From positions 1 through 7,934 of the forward strand of contig JAEURE010000113.1 of NCBI GenBank assembly GCA_016789485.1: a DNA stretch of 7,934 nt, in the 5' to 3' direction. Position numbers and translations under genes: made by a program. Under the pieces are notes generated by a model that was given only the letters and a program-made list of their open reading frames with translations, was not told the DNA's origin and searched no databases. Position 1 is the stretch's first letter; each line of letters begins with the position of its first letter. The stretch is from Anaerolineales bacterium (GTDB taxonomy: Bacteria; Chloroflexota; Anaerolineae; Anaerolineales; Villigracilaceae). Of the stretch, positions 1 through 6,495 are shown in pieces.

Positions 1-330
1 GAGTCCGCTTTTGTAGATGGGGCGAATCATATTCAGATCTGGTGGGAGATCATCCTGCCGTTGGTCAAAGCACCGCTTGCCACGGTTGCCACCTTCCTTT
101 TCGTTGGTTTGTGGAACAGCCTGCTCACGCCCTTGATGTACTTGCAAACCGTTGATCTTTACACGCTGCCTGTTTACGTTTCCACGCTATACAATATCAA
201 TAACACGGTACAGCAGTGGCCCACCATCATGACGGCGGCTGTGCTCACGACCGTTCCTCTCATCATTGTGTTTTTCTTTGCTCAACGATTCATTCTTGAA
301 AGCGTTGTCGTTTCTGGCCTGAAAGGATAA
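1..330 (+). CDS. Carbohydrate ABC transporter permease, MalG type (C-terminal part)
   Basis: This is the C-terminal 109 residues of an inner-membrane permease of a sugar ABC importer; its 5' end lies before the window. The frame is open from base 1. The first 21 visible residues form the EAA loop that docks on the ATPase subunit (E-S-A-F-V-D-G-A, then about nine residues, then I-L-P-L), which is diagnostic of binding-protein-dependent permeases. Two hydrophobic segments follow, at about visible residues 24-45 and 76-97, and the protein ends in SGLKG, close to the usual MalG-family tail. The next gene starts 1 nt after the stop, so the two are probably cotranscribed. That context suggests import of a GlcNAc-containing glycan, but the substrate is inferred and cannot be read from this fragment. 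Confidence 0.9.
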   Translation, partial: ESAFVDGANHIQIWWEIILPLVKAPLATVATFLFVGLWNSLLTPLMYLQTVDLYTLPVYVSTLYNINNTVQQWPTIMTAAVLTTVPLIIVFFFAQRFILESVVVSGLKG

Positions 331-331
331 T

Positions 332-1921
332 GTGGATCTCGAACACCTTGTAGGGCAAAAGCTTTTATTTGCTTTCCATGGCAAGGAAACACCTTCGCCC
401 GAAATCGTAAACGCGTTTAAGAAATATTCACCGAGCGGAATTTCACTTTTTCGCAGCCTCAACATTGGCACACTTGCGCAACTCAAAGAGTTAAATGAAT
501 CGCTTCAACGCCTTGCACTTAAACTCGGCTTGCCTCCGTTGATCATCGCCACCGACCAAGAAGGTGGACAGCTCATGGCGGTTGGGGATGGCACGCCTTT
601 GCCCGGTAACATGGCGCTCGGTGCCGCGCGTTCAAAGGAACTTGCTCGCAAGGCTGGTGAAGTGCTTGGCCGCGAAATGGCTGCGCTTGGCATCAATGTC
701 AATTACGCGCCCTGTGCTGATGTCAACATCAACCCGAACAATCCCGTGGTCGGTATTCGTTCGTTTGGCGAAGATCCCATTCTGGTTGGGGAACTGGCCG
801 CCACCATGATCGAGGGAATCCAATCTCAGGGCGTGGCTGCCACTGTCAAGCATTTTCCTGGTCACGGAGATACGGCCAGCGATTCCCATCTTGGCCTGAC
901 AACTGTTCCGCACTCGCGTGAGAGACTCTCCGCTGTGGAATTACCCCCGTTCATCTCCGCTCTCAAAGCGGATGCCAAACTGGTGATGACTGCCCACCTC
1001 GGCATCCCCTCCATCGACGGCCCCGATGCTCCACCCGCTACGTTATCTCCAAATATCATCAACGGCTTGTTGCGCCGCGACCTCGGCTTTGACGGTGTCG
1101 TCGTCACCGACGCAATGGACATGCACGCCATCCGTCAGGGTGAATTGTTGCGTGAAGATTCACTCCGTGCTGCAAAAGCAGGTGCAGACTTGCTTCTTAT
1201 CACCAGTGACCCAATGGATCAAACCCGCGCCTTTGAAGCCCTTTTGGGTGGAGCACAGTCAGGCCAGCTCGCAATGGATGAATTGCAGGCTTCTGTTGCT
1301 CGCATCACCCGTTTGAAGAATTGGCTGACAGAAAATTGCTCCACGCCTGATTTGAGCGTGATCCGATCTGCCGAACACATGCGGATTGCGGACGAAATTG
1401 CGGAGAAATCCATTACTATGGTGCGCGACCAAAATAAATATCTGCCCATCAAATTGGAATCTGATCAACGCATTGCTGTTATCATTCCAATTCCGGAAGA
1501 CCTCACCCCGGCGGATACTTCCTCGTACATTCAGCCCAAGCTTGCAGAGTCAATCCGAAAATACCATAAACAGACGGATGAATTCAAAATTCCATATGCT
1601 CCCAGCGAGCAGGACGTTGCCGCAATGCTGAACCTCATCCACGAATACGACCTGATCGTGGTGGGGACGATCAATGCGTATGCCGAAAAAAAGCAGGCGG
1701 AGTTCGTCCGCCAATTGCTGCAAACTGGCAAGCCTGTCATCGTTGTGGCAATGCGCCTGCCGTATGACCTTGCCGCTTTCCCGCATGCTTCCACGTTCGT
1801 TTGCACATATAGCATTTTGGAGCCATCCATGCGGGCAGTAGCGCGGGCGCTCTTTGGCTTCGGGAAGATGACTGGTCAATTGCCAGTGTCAATTCCCGGG
1901 TTGGGCGAAGCGGGCAGTTAA
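332..1921 (+). CDS. nagZ: GH3 beta-N-acetylhexosaminidase (NagZ type), cytoplasmic
   Basis: The 529-residue glycoside hydrolase family 3 enzyme should release non-reducing-end beta-linked GlcNAc from imported chitooligosaccharides or muropeptide sugars. The TIM barrel spans about residues 1-340. It carries DQEGG (75-79), an N-Y-A-P-x-x-D-V-N stretch (124-132), RSFGEDP (143-149), and the NagZ signature KHFPGHG-x4-DSH (173-186), whose D184/H186 dyad is the family's acid/base. The nucleophile is D260 in VVVTDAMDM. A second alpha/beta domain (about 350-529, starting around SITMVRD) resembles the two-domain NagZ of Gram-positives. No signal peptide is visible, so it acts in the cytoplasm. The start is GTG at 332, with AAAGGA at 322-327; the ATG at 330 is out of frame, and the next in-frame ATG would remove conserved sequence. 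Some NagZ-like GH3 enzymes act as phosphorylases, which sequence reading alone cannot exclude. Confidence 0.92.
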   Translation: MDLEHLVGQKLLFAFHGKETPSPEIVNAFKKYSPSGISLFRSLNIGTLAQLKELNESLQRLALKLGLPPLIIATDQEGGQLMAVGDGTPLPGNMALGAARSKELARKAGEVLGREMAALGINVNYAPCADVNINPNNPVVGIRSFGEDPILVGELAATMIEGIQSQGVAATVKHFPGHGDTASDSHLGLTTVPHSRERLSAVELPPFISALKADAKLVMTAHLGIPSIDGPDAPPATLSPNIINGLLRRDLGFDGVVVTDAMDMHAIRQGELLREDSLRAAKAGADLLLITSDPMDQTRAFEALLGGAQSGQLAMDELQASVARITRLKNWLTENCSTPDLSVIRSAEHMRIADEIAEKSITMVRDQNKYLPIKLESDQRIAVIIPIPEDLTPADTSSYIQPKLAESIRKYHKQTDEFKIPYAPSEQDVAAMLNLIHEYDLIVVGTINAYAEKKQAEFVRQLLQTGKPVIVVAMRLPYDLAAFPHASTFVCTYSILEPSMRAVARALFGFGKMTGQLPVSIPGLGEAGS

Positions 1922-1939
1922 TCCAAAGAAAAGAAACCT

Positions 1940-2977
1940 ATGTCACTCTATTCTGAAATAATCGAACAACCTGAACGAATCGGATCGCTTCTTGCATCAC
2001 AAAAGAAAACAGTGGGGCGGATCGCTGATGCCATTCAAAAGCGTGATATCCAGTATGTGTTCCTTGCCGCGCGCGGGACTTCTGACAACGCGGGCCGATA
2101 CGCTAATTATTTACTTGGCGCACTGAACGGACTCCCGCTTGCATTGGCGACGCCTTCTCTCTTCACGTATTACAATCAACCCCCAAGATTAAAGAATGCG
2201 CTGGTGATTGGCATTTCGCAATCAGGACAGTCGCCTGATATTGTCAGTGTTTTGGAGGAAGGTAAAAAACAAAATTGTCTGACACTGGCAATCACGAATG
2301 AGGCACGATCTCCGCTTGCAAAGGCTGCTGATTTTCTGCTGGATGTTCAGGCAGGTAAAGAGAAAGCTGTGGCGGCGACAAAAACGTATACAACTGAACT
2401 GATGTCTATTGCGATGCTTTCGACGGCGTTGAATGGAAACACAGCGCGTTGGAAGGAATTGGCAGAAGTTCCGCGTTGGATGAAATCTGTGTTGAAACAC
2501 GATGCGCTGATCTCGAAATCTGCGGAACGCTACCGCTACATGGACCAGACTGTTGTGTTGGGACGTGGTTTCAACTATGCCACTGCTTTTGAGTGGGCCT
2601 TGAAATTGAAGGAACTGGCTTATGTGAAAGCCGAGCCTTATTCCTCTGCGGATTTTCAACATGGCCCCATTGCCATGCTCGAAAGTGGATTCCCTGTGAT
2701 GGCAGTTGCTCCAAAAGGCAAAGTGTTTGAATCCATGATCGAGATATTAAAGCGCTTGCGAAAGGAACTCTTGGCTGAATTGGTCGTGATCTCAAACGAT
2801 AAAAAGGCGCTTTCTCTTGCGAGTCTTCCACTGTCTATTCCTGCGGATGTGCCTGAATGGCTTTCGCCCCTGATCTGTATTCTTCCTGCGCAGATGTTTG
2901 CCTACCATTTGACGCAGGCAAAAGGATATGACACCGAGCAACCGCGCAGTATCCATAAGGTGACGGAGACGAAGTGA
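1940..2977 (+). CDS. SIS-domain amino-sugar-phosphate deaminase/isomerase (GlmS isomerase-like, NagB-II type)
   Basis: This 345-residue protein has two SIS domains and corresponds to the isomerase half of GlmS without the N-terminal glutaminase domain. Visible motifs are ISQSGQSPD (92-100, sugar-phosphate loop), AVAATKTY (143-150), LGRG (207-210), KELAYVKAE (224-232), QHGP (240-243) and DTEQPRSIHK (331-340). E225, H241 and K340 match the GlmS catalytic Glu488, His504 and Lys603 in spacing: 16 residues between Glu and His, and Lys five residues before the C-terminus. Without glutaminase it cannot draw ammonia from glutamine, so the likely reaction is deamination and isomerisation of glucosamine-6-phosphate to fructose-6-phosphate. 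FrlB- or AgaS-like activity on related substrates is possible. It follows nagZ by 18 nt, preceded only by a purine-rich AAAGAAAAG as a weak ribosome site. Confidence 0.85.
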   Translation: MSLYSEIIEQPERIGSLLASQKKTVGRIADAIQKRDIQYVFLAARGTSDNAGRYANYLLGALNGLPLALATPSLFTYYNQPPRLKNALVIGISQSGQSPDIVSVLEEGKKQNCLTLAITNEARSPLAKAADFLLDVQAGKEKAVAATKTYTTELMSIAMLSTALNGNTARWKELAEVPRWMKSVLKHDALISKSAERYRYMDQTVVLGRGFNYATAFEWALKLKELAYVKAEPYSSADFQHGPIAMLESGFPVMAVAPKGKVFESMIEILKRLRKELLAELVVISNDKKALSLASLPLSIPADVPEWLSPLICILPAQMFAYHLTQAKGYDTEQPRSIHKVTETK

Positions 2978-3016
2978 ACAAAAAAGAGCAATGGTGAATT
3001 GCTCTTTTTTGTTCAC
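2974..3016 (+). terminator. Intrinsic terminator after the SIS gene (perfect 19-bp hairpin)
   Basis: Arms 2974-2992 and 2998-3016 are exact reverse complements around a 5-nt loop (ggtga). The inner stem is GAGCAAT/ATTGCTC, followed by a run of six T paired with six A. The outer arm GTGAAC/GTTCAC extends the pairing beyond the T-tract. The stop codon of the SIS gene (2975-2977) lies inside the left arm. It ends the amino-sugar operon before the next same-strand gene. The symmetric A/T tracts mean it could also work on the other strand. Confidence 0.88.
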
Positions 3017-3021
3017 AAACA

Positions 3022-3050
3022 TTGTGTGGATAATGGTTTTATATGATAAT
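3022..3050 (+). promoter_or_regulatory. Candidate sigma-70-type promoter for the ATP-grasp gene
   Basis: A weak -35 (TTGTGT, 3022-3027) and a good -10 (GATAAT, 3045-3050) are separated by 17 nt. They sit just after the upstream terminator and about 25 nt before the preferred start at 3076. The -35 matches consensus at only three positions. The location, in the only gap before a gene that must start its own transcript, is the main support. Confidence 0.45.
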
Positions 3051-3062
3051 GTCCCAAATGAA

Positions 3063-3070
3063 AAGAGGTG
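3063..3070 (+). promoter_or_regulatory. Shine-Dalgarno site that sets the start at 3076
   Basis: AAGAGGTG ends 5 nt before the ATG at 3076. An in-frame ATG at 3043 would add 11 residues, but it lacks a comparable site and lies within the putative -10 region. The mature-looking N-terminus MRVCVLSDE, a typical first beta strand for an ATP-grasp ligase, also begins at 3076. Confidence 0.75.
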
Positions 3071-3075
3071 ACCTG

Positions 3076-4032
3076 ATGCGAGTTTGTGTTCTTTCCGACG
3101 AAGTAATTGAAGATTTTGACCCATCGCCTTTTTTACGGGAATATGAATGGGAGATGGTTACCTTGACTGCGCCCGTGAAAGAGAAGATCCGCGCATTGGC
3201 TGAAAGCAAGAAATTTGATATTTACCTAAATGTATGTGAAGGCTACGAGTTTGAAGATGAAGAAGACGATGATTGGGGATATCATGCCATTGACGTTGTA
3301 CGTGCTTTAGAAGATCTAAAACTTCCCTTTACCGGAGCTGGTTCCAACTGCTTTGATCCTACCCGTGAGGAGATGCAGGCGGTTGCTGATGCGAATGGAG
3401 TCGGTTTTGCAAAGGGATATCAGGTCAAAGACGTGGAAGAAGCGGAGAAGCTGGTGAAGAATCTTCGCTTTCCCGTTATGGTCAAACACCCAAAGAGTTA
3501 TGGAAGCATGGGTATGATCAAGGAATCGCGCGCGGAAAACCTGGAGCAGGTGCTTGAGCAAGTCGAGCGCATTTGTTCGGAATTTGGGGCGGCGCGCATG
3601 GAGGAATTCATTGTCGGCAAGGAATTCAATGTGCTTGTGGTGGAAAATGCCGACGATCTAAGCCGTCCCTTCGTCTACCCGCCTGCGGAACTGATTTTCC
3701 CTCCGAATGAAGAGTTCTGGCACACGGATATCAAATGGAATTACGATGTACCTTTCGATTTCAAGGAGGTGGTTGATCCTGAATTGGCTGCGCGCCTTCA
3801 GGATACGGGCAGGCGAATGTTCCTTGCCATGGGCATTAATGGGTATGGACGTTGCGATATCCGCATGAACGAAAAGGGTGAATTGTTCATTTTGGAGATC
3901 AATCCCAATCCCGCCATTATGCTCCGCCCTGAGGAATATGGCCCAGCGGATTATATGATCTTGTATGACAAGGATGGCTATAAAGGATTCTTCGAGAGAA
4001 TATTCCGCGCTGCATTACTCAGGAAGAAGTGA
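3076..4032 (+). CDS. ATP-grasp ligase, D-alanine-D-alanine ligase-like, acceptor unknown
   Basis: From the 3076 start the protein has 318 residues, close to a typical Ddl. An N-terminal alpha/beta domain (1-90) carries FDIYLNVCEG (47-56) followed by LPFTGAGS (83-90), matching the Ddl layout in which an N-terminal loop contacts the first substrate and LP-x-TG-x-GS follows. The ATP-grasp fold begins around 98-140 with VMVKHPKSYGSMGM (134-147; K137 is a likely ATP ligand). EEFIVGKEFNV (176-186), GYGRCDIRM (256-264) and LFILEINPNP (270-279) complete it, with D261, E274 and N276 as probable Mg ligands. Ddl normally ends in an E-x-N-T-x-P-G motif, so INPNP points to another acceptor. An acidic stretch at 58-66 is also unlike Ddl. 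It probably joins a carboxylate to an amine using ATP in the cytoplasm; the substrates cannot be named from sequence. Its own promoter and flanking terminators suggest a monocistronic unit. Confidence 0.8.
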   Translation: MRVCVLSDEVIEDFDPSPFLREYEWEMVTLTAPVKEKIRALAESKKFDIYLNVCEGYEFEDEEDDDWGYHAIDVVRALEDLKLPFTGAGSNCFDPTREEMQAVADANGVGFAKGYQVKDVEEAEKLVKNLRFPVMVKHPKSYGSMGMIKESRAENLEQVLEQVERICSEFGAARMEEFIVGKEFNVLVVENADDLSRPFVYPPAELIFPPNEEFWHTDIKWNYDVPFDFKEVVDPELAARLQDTGRRMFLAMGINGYGRCDIRMNEKGELFILEINPNPAIMLRPEEYGPADYMILYDKDGYKGFFERIFRAALLRKK

Positions 4033-4044
4033 GAATTAGGGATT

Positions 4045-4091
4045 AAATAAAAAAAGAAGTCCGCTTTCGTTGCGGACTTCTTTTTTTATTT
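4045..4091. terminator. Bidirectional terminator between convergent genes
   Basis: Arms 4045-4064 and 4072-4091 form a perfect 20-bp inverted repeat around a 7-nt loop (tttcgtt). The GC-rich inner stem GAAGTCCGC/GCGGACTTC is flanked by seven A on one side and seven T on the other, so each strand reads as stem plus T-tract. It begins 12 nt after the stop of the ATP-grasp gene and ends 5 nt before the stop of the opposing lipoprotein gene, the expected place for a shared terminator. Confidence 0.92.
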
Positions 4092-4096
4092 CAAGA

Positions 4097-4849
4097 TCAA
4101 GGCTGGCTTACTACGAGGTTGTCGAAATGGATTTCGGCGATTGGTTCGGCGTCTTCGAACGATATGGCTGAGAAGGCGAGGGAACCGAAAGTTGCGCCGC
4201 CTGCAATTGTACTTGCTTCTGCCACCAGCTGGCCATTGACTTCGAGTTTTAGTTCGTTGCCGTTGCAGGTTGCGCGGATCTTGTTGGCAACGTTCCCTTG
4301 ATTGACAACATCCGAATAGGTCCAGTCTACGAGCGGGCTCATGTTGCTGGAGGTCACGCTGCGGATAGTGTAATATCCATCGCCGCTGATTGCCAGCATG
4401 TATCCGTCAATGGAGGTGTCGTCGCGCTCTGTGAGGCGGCAGACTACGCCGAAACCTGCGTTGTTGTTTGCTGGGCCGCTGATCATGGTTACATCAAACT
4501 CAGCCACGGTGTTATCGAATTGGGAAGTGGTTTTACCCCAATGCCAAAGATCGCTGATCGCGCGTACAACGTAGACACCGTCCTTTGTTTCCACGGTGCC
4601 GTTTTCATCGGTGTACGTCTCAAATTCGGTGCTCGACACGCTGAAATCGTCGGTCAGCAAAACATTTGAGGGAACTACAGCCACGGTTGTGGGGGTGGAG
4701 ATTTCAGGAAGGGTGGGGATAATAGGAACACTTGTGGGAGCTAGCGTTGGTTCCTGATTAATCGTCGGCAGGCTTGTGGCAGGGCAGGCACAGGCCAGCA
4801 AAAAAATGGCGGCAATCAAACTGATGGTGAGACGGTTTTTCTTGTTCAT
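4097..4849 (-). CDS. Secreted lipoprotein with Thr/Pro-rich linker and concanavalin-like domain
   Basis: The 250-residue protein has a basic N-terminus (MNKKNR), a hydrophobic core (7-19) and a clear lipobox L-L-A-C with lipidated Cys20, so it is probably anchored outside the membrane. A low-complexity linker rich in Thr, Pro and Ser (about 23-62) leads to a beta-rich domain (64-250). That domain starts LLTDDFS and contains W102/W104, AEFDVTM, GFGVVCRL, DGYMLAISGDGYY, L-x-V-N-G-Q-L-V-A and the ending IHFDNLVVSQ. This is the pattern of LamG/DUF1080-like concanavalin A folds, which often bind or act on glycans. Cys137 and Cys195 could form a disulfide. The start is well set by AAGGAGA at 4854-4860. 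No enzyme active site is recognisable, so function beyond surface exposure and possible carbohydrate binding is unknown. Confidence 0.8.
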   Translation of the reverse strand: MNKKNRLTISLIAAIFLLACACPATSLPTINQEPTLAPTSVPIIPTLPEISTPTTVAVVPSNVLLTDDFSVSSTEFETYTDENGTVETKDGVYVVRAISDLWHWGKTTSQFDNTVAEFDVTMISGPANNNAGFGVVCRLTERDDTSIDGYMLAISGDGYYTIRSVTSSNMSPLVDWTYSDVVNQGNVANKIRATCNGNELKLEVNGQLVAEASTIAGGATFGSLAFSAISFEDAEPIAEIHFDNLVVSQP

Positions 4850-4867
4850 TTATTCTCCTTATTTTTT

Positions 4868-4896
4868 ATTGTAGCAGGGAGGGACAGTTTCTCTAA
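4868..4896 (-). promoter_or_regulatory. Candidate promoter for the lipoprotein gene
   Basis: On the minus strand, TACAAT (4868-4873) matches the -10 consensus at five of six positions. TTAGAG (4891-4896) is a weak -35 at a 17-nt spacing. Initiation would fall just before the ribosome site, giving a very short leader of about a dozen bases. The rest of the 140-nt gap (4850-4989) shows no gene; a TATATATT run near 4914-4921 is another possible -10. Confidence 0.35.
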
Positions 4897-4981
4897 GAGT
4901 CCTTTGGTACTAAATATATATCAGCGCAGAGGATGGTCATTAATAACAGAATCAGGCTGAGATTGGAGAACGAGGCGATGT

Positions 4982-5000
4982 GCCCGTGATTAGAACGGGC
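4982..5000. other. Small hairpin spanning the stop codon of the YfcC-family gene
   Basis: GCCCGT (4982-4987) and ACGGGC (4995-5000) pair as a 6-bp GC-rich stem around a 7-nt loop that contains the TAA stop (4990-4992, minus strand). No T-tract follows on either strand, so it is not a convincing intrinsic terminator. It may be a 3'-end stability element or chance. Confidence 0.35.
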
Positions 5001-6438
5001 CGTAGTTAATCATCACGGCAATTGCGAGGAAAATCAAAGAGGCGAGAATTACCCAGATCCACAAGCCCATGACCCAGCGCAGCCATTTGGGATATGTGAC
5101 GGCGGTCAGGCCGAGGCAGATGAGCAGAACCGCGCTGGTGGGATAAGCAAGATTGGAGAAACCGTCACCGAAGACATAGGCGAGCACGGCGGTTTGGCGG
5201 GTGACGCCGACAAGATCTGCAAGTGGGATAAGGATGGGCATGAGCAGGAAGGCTTTGGCAGAACCGCTGGAGACGAAAAATTCAATGCCGAGGGTCAAGC
5301 CGAAAATAAGCAACGCCGCAGTAATGGGATTTGCGTTGTTGAAGACGTTCGCTGCGTTATGCAAAATGGCATCGAGAATGCCGCCCGACGCGATGATGAA
5401 TTTGACGCTGGCTGCCATGAGGATGAGAGGAATGGCCGGCGCAATTCCTGCAAGACCTTCGCCTGCTGCTTTCCACGCGTCTTTTCCTACACCGGCAATG
5501 AGTCCTGAGCCAATGCCTGCGATGAGAAAAAGCAAGCCGACGATGGGCAGGGCAAGGTCGCTGATGGCAGGAACGAACGGACCAGCGAAAAGTATAGCGA
5601 AGATCAAGATCACGCAGACAAGCAGAAAGATGATGGCGGGCATGGTGCCTTTGTTTTCATGTGCAATGGAATCTGTGGTGAAGTGACTGTATTTTTCGCG
5701 TGTGGTTTTTTCTTCTTCAAAGACCGGCGAGGCCTTGGGATATGATTCCACTTTGCGGGCGTGACGGGTAAGGAAAATTGCCAGCAGAACATACATGAAG
5801 AGAAAGATAGCAATGCGATAGCCTGAGCCAGAGAATGCGGGCAATTCGGCAATGCCTTGTGCCACCCCGATGGTGAACGGATTGGTGATAGCGGCGGAGA
5901 ATCCCATGTTGGTTGCGAGGATGGACATGCCAAGGCCGGTCAATGTGTCCCAGCCAAGGGAATAGGAGAGCGCGATCATCAGCGGGACGAGCGGGACAAT
6001 CTCTTCAAAGATTCCGAAGAATGCGCCCAATGCCATGAAGAAAAACGAGATGATGAGCAGGAGGGTGTATTTTTGTCCCGCAAAACGGCGTACGATGCGC
6101 GCCAGTGCGGCTTTGAGGATTCCGCTTTTATCCATGATCGCAAAAGCCATGCCGACCATGAGGATGAAGACTGTAATGACGATGACGGTCAGCCCGTCAG
6201 GTCCAGTCACCACTTCCAACGGAGCAGTAAACCAGCGCCAGATCGGATAATCAGGTCGTTCGGTGAAGGCGAAAGAGTCTGGCAGGAGGGTTTCGCGTCC
6301 GTTCACTTCAACACGTTGATATTGCCCAGCAGGGATGACAAGGGTCAAGACGCCAGCGATGACCATCAATGCCAGCAGGATGAGCACGGATTGAATGAAC
6401 GCTTTTTGGCTGATCTGCGCGCCTGATTTTTGTTCCAT
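4990..6438 (-). CDS. YfcC/DcuC-family membrane transporter (C4-dicarboxylate or amino-acid carrier superfamily)
   Basis: This 482-residue polytopic membrane protein is close in length to E. coli YfcC. Hydrophobic segments lie near 16-36, 83-103, 124-145, 146-160, 166-180, 206-223, 267-286, 296-315, 331-350, 372-390, 396-411, 418-443 and 455-477. The family signature is visible as paired re-entrant-like regions: FGIFEEIVPLVPLM (141-154), ATNMGFSAAITNPFTIG (175-191), FFVSSGSAKAFLLMPILIP (387-405) and FGDGFSNLAYPTSAVLL (423-439). A charged cytoplasmic loop (224-265) divides the halves. YfcC-type members of the DcuC family are secondary carriers whose substrates are mostly unproven; basic amino acids, peptides or dicarboxylates are the usual suggestions. 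AGGAG at 6447-6451, 8 nt before the ATG, supports the start. It lies downstream of the ankyrin gene behind a hairpin. Confidence 0.88.
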   Translation of the reverse strand: MEQKSGAQISQKAFIQSVLILLALMVIAGVLTLVIPAGQYQRVEVNGRETLLPDSFAFTERPDYPIWRWFTAPLEVVTGPDGLTVIVITVFILMVGMAFAIMDKSGILKAALARIVRRFAGQKYTLLLIISFFFMALGAFFGIFEEIVPLVPLMIALSYSLGWDTLTGLGMSILATNMGFSAAITNPFTIGVAQGIAELPAFSGSGYRIAIFLFMYVLLAIFLTRHARKVESYPKASPVFEEEKTTREKYSHFTTDSIAHENKGTMPAIIFLLVCVILIFAILFAGPFVPAISDLALPIVGLLFLIAGIGSGLIAGVGKDAWKAAGEGLAGIAPAIPLILMAASVKFIIASGGILDAILHNAANVFNNANPITAALLIFGLTLGIEFFVSSGSAKAFLLMPILIPLADLVGVTRQTAVLAYVFGDGFSNLAYPTSAVLLICLGLTAVTYPKWLRWVMGLWIWVILASLIFLAIAVMINYGPF

Positions 6439-6452
6439 GAAGTATTCTCCTG

Positions 6453-6482
6453 AAAAATAAGAGCGACCTAATTCAAGGTCGC
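6453..6482 (-). terminator. Hairpin with T-rich tail between the ankyrin and YfcC genes
   Basis: On the minus strand, GCGACCT and AGGTCGC (6476-6482 and 6463-6469) form a 7-bp stem around a 6-nt loop, followed by TCTTATTTTT (6462-6453). It begins 13 nt after the ankyrin stop and lies just before the ribosome site of the YfcC gene. The interrupted T-tract and short stem suggest a leaky terminator or attenuator rather than a strong stop. Confidence 0.6.
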
Positions 6483-6495
6483 ATCTATGATTAAA

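Noticed and set aside
2222..2662. 146-codon open frame on the - strand inside the SIS gene
   Set aside because: Lies wholly within a gene with all catalytic motifs intact; composition and lack of motifs mark it as a shadow.
4298..4669. 123-codon open frame on the + strand opposite the lipoprotein gene
   Set aside because: The minus-strand frame has a lipobox and ribosome site; this one has neither a plausible start context nor a recognisable domain.
4982..5000. Hairpin at the end of the YfcC gene considered as an intrinsic terminator
   Set aside because: The 6-bp stem is not followed by a T-tract on either strand, so it was kept only as a low-confidence structural note.
5201..5686. 161-codon open frame on the + strand within the YfcC-family gene
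   Set aside because: Antisense shadow of a transporter with clear family motifs; no domain pattern of its own.
5857..6426. 189-codon open frame on the + strand opposite the YfcC-family gene
   Set aside because: It is antisense to a well-supported membrane protein. Its composition (very rich in Asp, Glu, His, Arg) is what the complement of hydrophobic codons gives, and it has no recognisable motif.
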